Shown: piece after piece, positions 9,361 through 17,324 of the stretch
Layout: each line of letters opens with the position of its first letter
How positions within the stretch are numbered: position 1 is the first letter of the stretch
From: Vibrio qingdaonensis
GTDB lineage: Bacteria > Pseudomonadota > Gammaproteobacteria > Enterobacterales > Vibrionaceae
DNA length: 32,471 nt
Assembly: GCF_026191675.1 (NCBI RefSeq)
Contig: NZ_JAKRRY010000047.1
Span: forward strand, 1-32,471
Direction: 5' to 3'
Position numbers and translations under genes: made by a program
The notes under the pieces: generated by a model
Databases searched by the model: none
Told to the model about the DNA's origin: nothing
What the model saw: the letters and a program-made list of their open reading frames with translations, nothing else

Positions 9361-9746
9361 ACTAATACTCCCGCCAATAGAGACAGGATACCTGTCAAGA
9401 TGAAGGAAACCTTGGCACTTTTTGCGCCCGTATCGAGCTCTTCAAAATGACCAAGATCCATAAGCAAATGACGAATACCACCAACAATGTGGTAAGCCAA
9501 TGCCGTCAATATTCCCCAAAGAATAAACGTCACGAAGAAACCGTCGACGATGTCTGCCGCTTCAGCGAATCCAATAGGGGAGGAAAGTGACTTGGATAGT
9601 AACCATAGGAGGATTCCAATCGACACAAAAGTAATCACACCCGACACTCGGTGCAGGATGGACGCAATTGCCGTGATTGGCATTTTTATTGTTTGTAAAT
9701 CTAAATTAACAGGTCTGGGCTTTCTTTCTTTCATGGGCTTGCTCAC
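9354..9746 (-). CDS. sdhC: Succinate dehydrogenase cytochrome b556 subunit
   Basis: SdhC (130 residues) is the other heme-b anchor. It has the conserved cytoplasmic N-terminus RPVNLDLQTIKMPITAIASI, followed by LHRVSGVITF, then the heme-binding helix with ALAYHIVGGIRHLLMD. Three transmembrane helices can be seen. I take the GTG at 9746 as start: GGAG lies 4 bases upstream, and the resulting length matches E. coli SdhC. The ATG four codons later is too far (16 bases) from that ribosome site. It is the first gene of the sdh-suc run. Confidence 0.96.
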   Translation of the reverse strand: MSKPMKERKPRPVNLDLQTIKMPITAIASILHRVSGVITFVSIGILLWLLSKSLSSPIGFAEAADIVDGFFVTFILWGILTALAYHIVGGIRHLLMDLGHFEELDTGAKSAKVSFILTGILSLLAGVLVW

Positions 9747-9803
9747 TCAGCTCCATTGAGCATTTATTGTTATAGATAAATTTTGGCTTGGAAGCCTCAA
9801 AAA

Positions 9804-9820
9804 TTAACACAAACTTAACA
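9804..9820 (-). promoter_or_regulatory. ArcA-like direct repeat upstream of sdhC
   Basis: On the minus strand this reads TGTTAAGTTTGTGTTAA, two GTTA elements spaced exactly 11 bases, the geometry of known ArcA sites. sdh operons are classic ArcA targets. The site is short and AT-rich, so chance occurrence is possible. Confidence 0.35.
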
Positions 9821-9847
9821 ATTATTCCGTGTTACAACCGAGATAAT

Positions 9848-9863
9848 TGTAATGAAAATGTTA
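9848..9863 (+). promoter_or_regulatory. Second ArcA-like direct repeat
   Basis: TGTAATGAAAATGTTA has TGTAA and TGTTA spaced 11 bases, weaker than the first site. It lies mid-way between sdhC and gltA and could serve either direction. Confidence 0.25.
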
Positions 9864-10059
9864 AACACCTAGGGTTAGCACCGACCTCACTTCGGTTTGC
9901 ACCCTCGATTTTATAAGGACTCAGCCAAAATTTTCACCGCAACTATACGGCTGGCAACATTCTAATACAATTGCTGTAACAAAATATGCTACACAGCACA
10001 GATTTTTAACCATTTTTCCTTAAAAAATCATAACAAGTGCACACAAAACCGTATATAAA

Positions 10060-10088
10060 TTGACTTTGAAGTCGAAGCAAAGTAAAAA
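10060..10088 (+). promoter_or_regulatory. Candidate gltA promoter
   Basis: TTGACT (10060-10065), a 17-base spacer, then TAAAAA (10083-10088). This leaves a leader of about 45 bases before a good Shine-Dalgarno (AAAGGAG, 10128-10134) six bases ahead of the gltA ATG. The -35 is strong; the -10 is only fair. Confidence 0.5.
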
Positions 10089-10140
10089 ATTGGCACATAA
10101 ACATCCTGGACGGATTAAATAATAAACAAAGGAGATTGTT

Positions 10141-11430
10141 ATGGCGGATAAGAAAGCGACCCTTCACATTGAAGGTACAGCGCCGATCGAGCTGCCGATT
10201 ATGGATGGTTCTATAGGACCACAAGTAGTCGATGTTCGTAAGCTTGGAGCAAATGGTTATTTTACTTTTGACCCAGGTTTTCTTGCCACTGCATCCTGTG
10301 AATCTCAAATCACTTATATCGATGGTGACAAAGGTGTGCTTTTGCACCGTGGATTCCCAATCGATCAATTGGCTAACAATGCAGATTACCTAGAAGTATG
10401 TTATATCCTTCTCATGGGCGAAGCCCCTACCCGAGAAGCGTATGAGAGCTTCAAACAGACGGTTACCCGTCACACTATGGTTCACGAACAAATCGCGAGC
10501 TTCTTCCACGGTTTCCGTCGTGACGCTCACCCGATGGCCGTAATGTGTGGTGTAGTTGGTGCACTTGCTGCCTTCTATCATGACTCGTTAGATGTCAATA
10601 ATGACAACCACCGTGAAATTGCGGCATACCGACTCATTTCGAAGATGCCGACACTGGCGGCGATGTGTTACAAATACTCAATCGGTCAGCCATTCATCTA
10701 TCCACGTAACGACCTAACATACGCGGAAAACTTCCTACATATGATGTTTGCTAACCCATGTGAAGAGTATGAAGTCAACCCTATCGTTGCTCGTGCCATG
10801 GATAAGATTTTCACTTTACACGCAGACCACGAACAAAACGCATCAACATCAACAGTGCGTCTTGCAGGTTCATCTGGCGCTAACCCGTTCGCTTGTATTG
10901 CAGCAGGTATTGCGTCACTTTGGGGCCCAGCTCACGGTGGTGCTAACGAAGCATGTTTACGTATGTTGGAAGAGATCGGCTCCGTCGACAACATTCCAGA
11001 GTATGTTGATAGAGCAAAAGATAAAGACGACCCATTCCGCCTCATGGGCTTTGGTCACCGTGTTTATAAGAATTACGACCCACGTGCAACAGTTATGCGT
11101 GAAGCCTGTCATGAAGTGCTTAAAGAGCTCAACATTCAAGATCCACTGCTTGACGTGGCGATGGAACTAGAGCGTATTGCACTGTCTGATGAATACTTCG
11201 TCTCGAAGAAACTTTACCCGAACGTAGACTTCTATTCAGGTATCATTCTTAAAGCAATCGGTATTCCTGTTTCTATGTTTACCGTTATCTTTGCGATGTC
11301 TCGTACTGTTGGTTGGATTGCGCACTGGAACGAAATGCACAGTGATCCTGCAAACCGAATTGGTCGTCCACGTCAACTTTACACGGGTGAAGAAATGCGT
11401 GATTTCCGACCTCTACATGAACGTGAGTAA
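10141..11430 (+). CDS. gltA: Citrate synthase (type II, hexameric class)
   Basis: GltA condenses acetyl-CoA and oxaloacetate to citrate, the entry step of the TCA cycle. The 429-residue length and the N-terminal segment (about 1-50) match the Gram-negative, NADH-regulated class. Catalytic landmarks are LHADHEQNASTS, GPAHGGANEA and the signature GFGHRVYKNYDPR, with active-site histidines in the latter two. ATG is preceded by AAAGGAG at 6 bases. It is transcribed alone, divergent from sdhC, and is closed by a strong terminator. Confidence 0.98.
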   Translation: MADKKATLHIEGTAPIELPIMDGSIGPQVVDVRKLGANGYFTFDPGFLATASCESQITYIDGDKGVLLHRGFPIDQLANNADYLEVCYILLMGEAPTREAYESFKQTVTRHTMVHEQIASFFHGFRRDAHPMAVMCGVVGALAAFYHDSLDVNNDNHREIAAYRLISKMPTLAAMCYKYSIGQPFIYPRNDLTYAENFLHMMFANPCEEYEVNPIVARAMDKIFTLHADHEQNASTSTVRLAGSSGANPFACIAAGIASLWGPAHGGANEACLRMLEEIGSVDNIPEYVDRAKDKDDPFRLMGFGHRVYKNYDPRATVMREACHEVLKELNIQDPLLDVAMELERIALSDEYFVSKKLYPNVDFYSGIILKAIGIPVSMFTVIFAMSRTVGWIAHWNEMHSDPANRIGRPRQLYTGEEMRDFRPLHERE

Positions 11431-11480
11431 CTGAGTACACATAGCGCTTAATTAGGCACTATCTGTGAAAAGGTAAACAA

Positions 11481-11510
11481 AAAAGAGCAGCGCCAGGGCT
11501 GCTCTTTTTT
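11481..11510. terminator. Terminator after gltA
   Basis: AAAAGAGCAGC (11481-11491) pairs with GCTGCTCTTTT (11498-11508) around a short loop and ends in a run of T. A-rich and T-rich flanks make it usable on both strands, so it could also end the convergent nif3-family gene. Confidence 0.9.
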
Positions 11511-11583
11511 ATACCTAACCAATTTATGCTCATCCATTTCTTAGGTGTGAGCACGCAAAGTACTAATGCTTTAGGGAGAACAC

Positions 11584-12342
11584 TTATACTGGATTATCGA
11601 TATCGACAAATTCAACATCCAAACTATGTTCAGCCGCTAACCACTCCCCTAACGCTTTAACCCCGTATCTTTCAGTGGCATGATGCCCTGCTGCAAAGTA
11701 GTGTATGCCCATCTCACGTGCCGTATACGTGGTCCGCTCTGATACTTCACCCGAAATAAACGCATCCAGCCCCTGCGCGACGGCCATTTCAATATAATCT
11801 TGCCCACCGCCCGTGCACCAACCTACCGTTGTTATGAGCTTATCTTCACTTTCCGGTGCAATATGAAGGGGTTCTCGATTCAACACCGAGTGGAGACGCT
11901 GCGCCAATTCCTTCCCAGACATCGGTCGCTTAAAACGACCACACATGGCAACTGACTGCGCATGCCCTTCCAACCCTGCCTCAACCTCAATATCAAGCAA
12001 TTGAGCCAACTGGGCGTTGTTACCGAGCTCTGGATGGATATCTAACGGTAGATGATAACCAAAAAGGTTAATATCGTGTTTAATCAAGCTACGAATTCGC
12101 TTGCCCTTCATGCCACGAATCGCTTCTGGCTCACCTTTCCAAAAATAACCATGATGAACAAGAATGGCATCCGCATTCACCAAAATAGCATGATCGATTA
12201 ACGCTTGAGAGGCCGTCACACCAGTGACTATTTTTTTTATCTCTACCGCGCCTTCAACCTGCAACCCGTTAGGGCAGTAGTCTTTAATGAGTTGCGGTGA
12301 CAGCTTGTCATTCAATATTGCTTCAAGTTGTAGATGATTCAT
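11584..12342 (-). CDS. Nif3-like dinuclear metal centre protein (YbgI family)
   Basis: This is a 252-residue member of the Nif3/YbgI (DUF34) family, toroidal hexameric proteins with a two-metal site; the cellular role is still debated. Conserved features are YCPNGLQVEG (about 23-32), the metal ligand segment ILVHHGYFWKGE, HLPLDIHPELGNN, GWCTGGGQDYI, and the C-terminal GHHATERYG. Length is close to E. coli YbgI. ATG has AGGA six bases upstream. A run of eight A residues on the coding strand (IKKIV, near 12231-12238) is intact. In Vibrio this family is, as I recall, next to gltA, which fits here. Confidence 0.93.
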   Translation of the reverse strand: MNHLQLEAILNDKLSPQLIKDYCPNGLQVEGAVEIKKIVTGVTASQALIDHAILVNADAILVHHGYFWKGEPEAIRGMKGKRIRSLIKHDINLFGYHLPLDIHPELGNNAQLAQLLDIEVEAGLEGHAQSVAMCGRFKRPMSGKELAQRLHSVLNREPLHIAPESEDKLITTVGWCTGGGQDYIEMAVAQGLDAFISGEVSERTTYTAREMGIHYFAAGHHATERYGVKALGEWLAAEHSLDVEFVDIDNPV

Positions 12343-12421
12343 GCAAATTCCTGCTTTGTGGCTTGATCCAGATGGTTATAGCAATTTAATCTAATGCTGT
12401 CGAAAGGAAAGTATAAAACTC

Positions 12422-13192
12422 ATGATGAAAGACTATTTAGCCGAATTTGCAACATGGATAAGCCAAGCATCGAGCTTAACTAATGGTGATCCTCGCTTGG
12501 AAACACAGTTGCCTCCAAAGGCAGACCTCACACCCATGGACACCGCCCCCTATCATGGTAATCCACGTTTGGGCTTTCTTTATCAAGAGCTCTGTCGTCG
12601 TCACTTTGAACAGCACCCAGATTACGACGTCATTGCAGAAGAGATACAATTACAGCAGGATAAAAAGACATTAGGCGCTATCGACTTCTTAATTGGCAAT
12701 AAACGACAGTCTACTTTGGAACACTGGGAAGTCGCCATCAAGTTCTATCTGCTAAAAGACAACCGTTGGTATGGCCCCAATGCAAAAGATCGCTTAGATA
12801 TGAAGTTATCTAGAATGTTAGAGCATCAATTGATGATGAGTGATACCGATGCCTTTAAAGATCAATTCCCTGATTTAGCCCCCAATAGCAAACATCTACT
12901 GATGCAAGGAAGGCTCTACGTCAACCCATTCCATTTCGAGCCAGTACCTAAGCAATGCCTTGGATTTGATCTGGACGAAAATAATATTGCTGGTTTCTGG
13001 TGCTACCAAAAGGACATCACTAAATTAACTGAGCCGATGTATACCCTTCCGAAGCATTTATGGGCAACTGGATTTTCGGGTACTAAGCCGAAAGCCTTAA
13101 CATCTTGGCCGGAACATTTTGTTCATTGCCAATCTGAATCTGGCCAGTTTTGGTTTATCGTGCCCAATGACTGGCCGGAGAGCTCGATGTAA
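12422..13192 (+). CDS. DUF1853 family protein
   Basis: This 256-residue cytoplasmic protein has no signal peptide or membrane segment. The match to DUF1853 comes from the conserved sequence LGFLYQELCRRHFE (about 50-63), then LGAIDFLIGN, HWEVAIKFYL, and WYGPNAKDRLDMKLSRMLEHQL (about 118-139). The Asp plus the Glu-x-x-x-Lys pattern in those blocks (AIDFL ... WEVAIK) resembles the D-ExK core of PD-(D/E)XK nuclease folds; that likeness is my inference, not a known activity. It is divergent from the Nif3-like gene with a 79-base gap, and AGGAAAG lies about 10 bases before ATG. Confidence 0.85.
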   Translation: MMKDYLAEFATWISQASSLTNGDPRLETQLPPKADLTPMDTAPYHGNPRLGFLYQELCRRHFEQHPDYDVIAEEIQLQQDKKTLGAIDFLIGNKRQSTLEHWEVAIKFYLLKDNRWYGPNAKDRLDMKLSRMLEHQLMMSDTDAFKDQFPDLAPNSKHLLMQGRLYVNPFHFEPVPKQCLGFDLDENNIAGFWCYQKDITKLTEPMYTLPKHLWATGFSGTKPKALTSWPEHFVHCQSESGQFWFIVPNDWPESSM

Positions 13193-13224
13193 CAGATCGA
13201 ATCGAACCATTAAACGCACGATCA

Positions 13225-13250
13225 AAAAAAGGCGCATTATGCGCCTTTTT
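13225..13250. terminator. Bidirectional terminator between DUF1853 gene and thiI
   Basis: GGCGCA-TTA-TGCGCC (13231-13245), with six or more A before and five T after, makes an efficient-looking terminator for the DUF1853 gene. On the opposite strand it can end thiI. Confidence 0.9.
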
Positions 13251-13306
13251 ATTTCTATTTTTCTGCAAGCCAATTTGTCTGCAGTCAATCGATCTATCGC
13301 CGACTT

Positions 13307-14755
13307 CTATGGACGATAAACCTTAACATTAGCAAAGCCTTGCTCTTGCAAGTACAACGCTTGTAGGCGGCTCATCACACCACGGTCACAGTACAGTAAG
13401 TAGGTTTTCGTTTGATCAAGATCGCCGAACTGAGTCCCTAGCTTAAAGAATGGCAAGTGCTTCACTTCTACACCAGTAATCTCAAGTGGGCTCTCTTCCT
13501 CTTCTTCTGCGCTACGAATATCTAACACTATCGCGTGTTCTTCTACCGCTTGAACCTGTTCAACTTCTGGTGCTTGCTGTTGGCTTTCTTTCTCTATATC
13601 GCGGATATCCATCACTCTCGCATCAGACACCACTTGATCAAGAATTGAAAAATCGAATTTTTCTTCTTCAATTTCTAGCTTTGCCTTTACGGCTTTAACC
13701 GTTGGCTTCTTAGAGATCACGCCACAGTATTCAGGCATCGTTTTAGCGAAGTCTTCCGTACCAATTTCACGAGCAACGTCAATAATATCTTCTTTATCCC
13801 AGTTGATAAGAGGACGAAGAATTAACGTATCCGTCACATTATCGATGTGACGTAAGTTGGTCAGAGTTTGGCTTGATACTTGACCTAATGCCTCACCAGT
13901 AACCAGAGCTTGGATACCAAATTTCTCGGCGACCATACCACCAGCACGCATAAACATACGCTTAAGTACGACACCCATTTGGCCATCATCGACTTTCTCT
14001 AGAATTTCAGCCACAACAGGCTCAAAATCCACAGAAATGAATTTTACTTTTGCTGAAGAACCATACTTATTCCACAAAAAGTGTGCCACTTGCTTCACGC
14101 CAATCTCGTGAGCTGGCCCACCAAGATTAAAGAAACAGTAATGTGTTTTAGAACCGCGCTTAATATGCAAGTAACTCGACACACCGGAGTCAAAACCACC
14201 AGAGATCAAGCTCAATAAATCTTCTTGAGTACCTAACGGGAAACCGCCAAGCCCCTTATGACGAGCAATAACTTGGTTGAGTTTATCATTAGCAACCTCA
14301 ACATTAACCGTCACATCTGGCTTGCTCAGTTTAACTCGTGCACTTTCTACCGCTTGGTTTAGGCCACCACCAACATAACGCTCAAGTTCAATTGAGGTAA
14401 ACTCATGCTTACCACGTCGCTTGGCGCGTACGCAGAATGTTTTATCAGCAATAAGTCCGCCATTGAGCTCAAGCACTTGCTCGTAGATGTCGTGCAAGTC
14501 AGTGAATTCTGATTGCTGTACTTCCAATACATGATGAATACCCGAGGTATGCGTCAATATCTCTAACACTTCATTGTAGTATTGCGCCGAGTTTGCACTC
14601 ACTTCAATGTGATCGCGACGGTTCATCACCGCTACAGATTCAGTACGACGTTGAATAATAATACGCAAATTGGACTCAAGGATTTTGGTAAAGCGCTTAC
14701 GCACTGAGTCACTTTTAACAAAAATCTCTGGATGGGGCTTTACGATAAATCTCAT
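13307..14755 (-). CDS. thiI: tRNA 4-thiouridine synthase / thiazole sulfur carrier enzyme
   Basis: ThiI makes 4-thiouridine in tRNA and feeds sulfur to thiamine thiazole synthesis. The 482-residue protein has the long form: a THUMP domain in the N-terminal third, the PP-loop SGGFDSGVSS (about residues 185-194), the conserved cysteine in PEYCGVISKKP, and a C-terminal rhodanese domain with the persulfide cysteine in LLYCDRGVMSR. A Glu-rich linker (EEEEES) precedes the rhodanese part. The Shine-Dalgarno is weak. It lies downstream of pomAB in the same direction but is separated by that operon's terminator. Confidence 0.97.
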   Translation of the reverse strand: MRFIVKPHPEIFVKSDSVRKRFTKILESNLRIIIQRRTESVAVMNRRDHIEVSANSAQYYNEVLEILTHTSGIHHVLEVQQSEFTDLHDIYEQVLELNGGLIADKTFCVRAKRRGKHEFTSIELERYVGGGLNQAVESARVKLSKPDVTVNVEVANDKLNQVIARHKGLGGFPLGTQEDLLSLISGGFDSGVSSYLHIKRGSKTHYCFFNLGGPAHEIGVKQVAHFLWNKYGSSAKVKFISVDFEPVVAEILEKVDDGQMGVVLKRMFMRAGGMVAEKFGIQALVTGEALGQVSSQTLTNLRHIDNVTDTLILRPLINWDKEDIIDVAREIGTEDFAKTMPEYCGVISKKPTVKAVKAKLEIEEEKFDFSILDQVVSDARVMDIRDIEKESQQQAPEVEQVQAVEEHAIVLDIRSAEEEEESPLEITGVEVKHLPFFKLGTQFGDLDQTKTYLLYCDRGVMSRLQALYLQEQGFANVKVYRP

Positions 14756-14947
14756 AGTCTAATCACATCTCGTTGGAATGCTGTCTAATCCGACAGTAAG
14801 GGCAATATAACAACTGTAGTATAAGTCTGAGGGACATTTCCACGCTAAATCGTCATCGTTTTCACGTCAGAATTTCTCAGGGGCGCAAGTATATACCTAA
14901 CTGACTCTTGGATTCCAGTTTCTGTCTATGCTTCAGGCAATATCGGA

Positions 14948-14978
14948 ATAAAAAACGCCAGCGCGTAAGCACTGGCGT
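14948..14978 (-). terminator. Terminator after pomB
   Basis: ACGCCAG (14955-14961) pairs with CTGGCGT (14972-14978) around a 10-base loop. Read on the minus strand it is followed by a T run, so it ends the pomA-pomB transcript. Confidence 0.85.
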
Positions 14979-15013
14979 CATGATGACTCAACAGGTGGTG
15001 TCCATCAGCAATG

Positions 15014-15949
15014 CTACTCGCCGTCCGCTGATACTTCTTCGGTAAAGAGCGGTTCACCTTGCATGATACTGATTTCGACACGACGATTTCGCGCGCGCTG
15101 TCTTTCTGTATCGTTAGGCTCTCTTGGTTCCGTATCCGCCACACCTATCACTCTAAGCCTCTGATGAGAAAACCCTTTAACTTTCTCCATTTCTTGCGCA
15201 ACGGAGACGGCTCTTTGAGAAGATAAATCCCAGTTTGAACGATACAGTTCAGAATCTAGCGGTGTGTTATCAGTATGACCAGAAACCCGTATTAAACCGG
15301 GAATGTCTTTCGCTAAATCCGCAACCTGACGCACCAACGGCCTAAACTTAGGCTGTAAAAAAGCCGAGCCTTCAGGAAAGGCGCCTTTTTCTTCAATTCT
15401 GATAACCAGTTGCTGACCAAGGTTTTCTACTTCAACCGCACCTTGTTTAATTTCTTGTTGAAGCGCCATTTTTATCGCTTCTTCCAGTTTTTCTAACTCT
15501 TTCGACGCATCTTCACTTTCGGATGATGCGGTACCAATTTGATTTTTTTGGGTACGATCGGCGGTTTGACCACCAGTGATTTTTCCATCATCACGTTGGT
15601 TGCCACCTGCGCGATCAGAGTCGCCTTCTTGAAATTCCAATGTCTGTTGAGTAATGTCTATCGTCTGCTGCATAATGACGTCGATGGGCGTAGGCTCCGG
15701 TCGACCCGGTCGGAACTCTTGAGCAATAATGCTGGTTCCTTTAGGGATATCCTTCACTTCCAATCTATTTTGCACACCAAACGCAAACTTCATCGAACCC
15801 GCAATTTGCTTAAACTTCAACACATCCATTTCTGAGAATGAAAGTAATAAAACAAAAAAGCACATTAACAGCGACATCAAGTCAGCAAAGGTACCCATCC
15901 ACTGAGGAAGGCCAGGTGGCGGACAGTCGCACTTTTTATCGTCTTCCAT
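15014..15949 (-). CDS. pomB: Sodium-driven flagellar stator protein PomB
   Basis: PomB anchors the stator to peptidoglycan and forms the ion channel with PomA. The single transmembrane helix (about 20-42, TFADLMSLLMCFFVLLLSF) carries D23, the equivalent of the ion-binding Asp of PomB. Next come the plug/linker segment and an OmpA-like peptidoglycan-binding domain (about 185-300, with SGHTDN and NRRVEIS). The N-terminal CDCPPPGLPQWMGTFAD matches PomB rather than proton-type MotB. It has 311 residues. The start has GGAGG seven bases upstream, 42 bases after pomA. Confidence 0.96.
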   Translation of the reverse strand: MEDDKKCDCPPPGLPQWMGTFADLMSLLMCFFVLLLSFSEMDVLKFKQIAGSMKFAFGVQNRLEVKDIPKGTSIIAQEFRPGRPEPTPIDVIMQQTIDITQQTLEFQEGDSDRAGGNQRDDGKITGGQTADRTQKNQIGTASSESEDASKELEKLEEAIKMALQQEIKQGAVEVENLGQQLVIRIEEKGAFPEGSAFLQPKFRPLVRQVADLAKDIPGLIRVSGHTDNTPLDSELYRSNWDLSSQRAVSVAQEMEKVKGFSHQRLRVIGVADTEPREPNDTERQRARNRRVEISIMQGEPLFTEEVSADGE

Positions 15950-15991
15950 TAGAATGCCTCCCCACCTTGCTCAATGACTAGGACTGGCATA

Positions 15992-16756
15992 CTACTCACC
16001 ATCCAAATCAAAAGCGCGTTTACTTTCATTAAGATAGTTTTTCAAGTAACCATCGATGACTCGTGGGTTCTGTCCATCTTGAATGGCCAACACGCCGTCC
16101 ATAATGAGACGACGGTTGAGTTTTTCTTGCTCTCTACGCAGCGTCAATTTATCGGCAATCGGGAAAAACAGCATATTGGACAATATGGCACCATAAAGCG
16201 TCGTCAACAACGCCACCGCCATCGCCGGGCCAATAGATTTAGGATCATCCATGTTAGAAAGCATCGCCACCAAGCCAATTAAGGTACCAATCATACCCAT
16301 CGCCGGCGCAACATCACCAAATGCTTTGAACACACTGGCCCCCTTAACATGTCGCTCATCGGTAAGCGCAATATCTTTTTGCATGGCATTTCTTACCACT
16401 TCTGCGTCATGACCATCCACTAATAAGTCGATACCCTTTTGCATAAAGCTATTTTGAATGTCCATCTCTTCTAATGCTAGGAAACCACCTTTACGCGCGG
16501 CATCCGCCATTTCAACGATTTTAGCGATAAGGTCTTCAGGTTCATCCGTCTTGAACATGAACGCTTTGCCAGCAATTTTGGCCGCACTAAAAAACTGACT
16601 TAATGTGAACTTCATCAACACAACAAACGTTGAGCCACCAATCACAATAAATACAGACGTTGTGTCGTAATAAATCATGATGCTTCCGCCAAGCACCATG
16701 GCTACAATAATGGATGCCACCCCACCGATGAGGCCAACAAGCGTCGCTAAATCCAC
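15992..16756 (-). CDS. pomA: Sodium-driven flagellar stator protein PomA
   Basis: PomA (254 residues) forms the Na+ channel of the polar flagellar motor with PomB and delivers torque through its cytoplasmic loop. Four hydrophobic segments are visible: about 4-24, 32-52, 149-168 and 180-203. The channel segments are PAMGMIGTLIGLVAML and ALLTTLYGAILSNM, containing the conserved Pro and Thr residues. The cytoplasmic loop is rich in charged residues. The start is GTG, supported by CGGAG six bases upstream. Order pomA-pomB-thiI, divergent from xseB-ispA-dxs, is the usual Vibrio arrangement. Confidence 0.96.
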   Translation of the reverse strand: MDLATLVGLIGGVASIIVAMVLGGSIMIYYDTTSVFIVIGGSTFVVLMKFTLSQFFSAAKIAGKAFMFKTDEPEDLIAKIVEMADAARKGGFLALEEMDIQNSFMQKGIDLLVDGHDAEVVRNAMQKDIALTDERHVKGASVFKAFGDVAPAMGMIGTLIGLVAMLSNMDDPKSIGPAMAVALLTTLYGAILSNMLFFPIADKLTLRREQEKLNRRLIMDGVLAIQDGQNPRVIDGYLKNYLNESKRAFDLDGE

Positions 16757-16838
16757 TCAATACTCCGTTTTCTTTTGACGTCGCACATGATTTTAATTGA
16801 ATCAATAATGCGCTTGAGTCTATCGCTTTATAATGAGG

Positions 16839-16864
16839 TTATCGACCACGCCTCGATATCTTTA
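16839..16864 (-). promoter_or_regulatory. Candidate sigma-28 (FliA) promoter for pomAB
   Basis: On the minus strand TAAA (16864-16861), a 14-base spacer, then GTCGATAA (16846-16839). The FliA consensus is TAAA-N15-GCCGATAA, so there is one mismatch and the spacer is one base short. It lies about 80 bases before the pomA GTG. Late flagellar sigma control of stator genes is known in vibrios. Confidence 0.45.
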
Positions 16865-17023
16865 AGTTATTTATGACCATAAAATCACAGTTTTGAACAT
16901 AAGTACTGTAAAACAACCAAGGCAAAGGGATTCTAGAGACCTTTAGTTCGCGATAAATCGAGTATTTTTTTGCCGTAAGCCCCGCCAGTACCCTACCTTG
17001 CCTACATTTTTCGCACCATTAAT

Positions 17024-17052
17024 TTGACCATCTGACGAGGCTCATGTAACGT
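17024..17052 (+). promoter_or_regulatory. Candidate promoter for xseB-ispA-dxs
   Basis: TTGACC (17024-17029), a 17-base spacer, then TAACGT (17047-17052), 30 bases before the xseB ATG. The -35 is good; the -10 is weak. Confidence 0.35.
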
Positions 17053-17081
17053 TCGATCATTTCGGATAAAACAAGTACGTT

Positions 17082-17324
17082 ATGGCTACGAAAAAACCAG
17101 AAAATATGTCATTTGAAGCGACAGTCGACGAGCTCGATCAGCTTGTCGAACAACTTGAAAATGGTGACCTTGCATTAGACGATGCCCTCAAGAAATTTGA
17201 GCGTGGTATTGCCCTCGCACGAGCAGGTCAACATAAGCTTACCGATGCAGAACAAAAAGTCAGTATTCTTCTTAGCAAAGACGATAACGCTGAGCTGCAA
17301 GATTTCTCCCAACAGCCAGAGTAA
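17082..17324 (+). CDS. xseB: Exodeoxyribonuclease VII small subunit
   Basis: XseB is the 80-residue small subunit that assembles along the large XseA subunit of exonuclease VII, which degrades single-stranded DNA. The conserved core is visible: MSFEATVDELDQLVEQLENGD, LALDDALKKFERGIALAR and LTDAEQKV, a two-helix coiled-coil hairpin. It is the first gene of xseB-ispA-dxs, and its TAA overlaps the ispA ATG by one base. The ribosome-binding site is weak. Confidence 0.95.
   Translation: MATKKPENMSFEATVDELDQLVEQLENGDLALDDALKKFERGIALARAGQHKLTDAEQKVSILLSKDDNAELQDFSQQPE

Larger units (their letters stand above)
9747..10140. other. Divergent sdhC/gltA regulatory region
   Basis: This 394-base non-coding gap between divergent TCA operons is AT-rich. 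It holds two ArcA-like direct repeats, a GGCTT-GG-AAGCC dyad (9785-9796) near the sdhC end, and a candidate sigma-70 promoter close to gltA. A small reading frame reaching into it on the minus strand (10006-10368) is antisense to gltA and is not believed. Confidence 0.7.
16757..17081. other. Divergent pomA/xseB regulatory region
   Basis: This 325-base gap between divergent operons holds a candidate FliA-type promoter facing pomA and a candidate sigma-70 promoter facing xseB. I saw no additional gene or terminator in it. Confidence 0.6.

Noticed and set aside
10006..10368. 120-codon minus-strand open frame over the gltA start
   Set aside because: It is antisense to an unmistakable gltA, has no credible ribosome site and shows no family-like sequence.
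12231..12238. Run of eight A on the coding strand of the Nif3-like gene, considered as programmed frameshift site
   Set aside because: The frame continues normally through it with conserved residues (IVTGVTASQAL) right after, and no downstream stimulatory structure or alternative product was seen.
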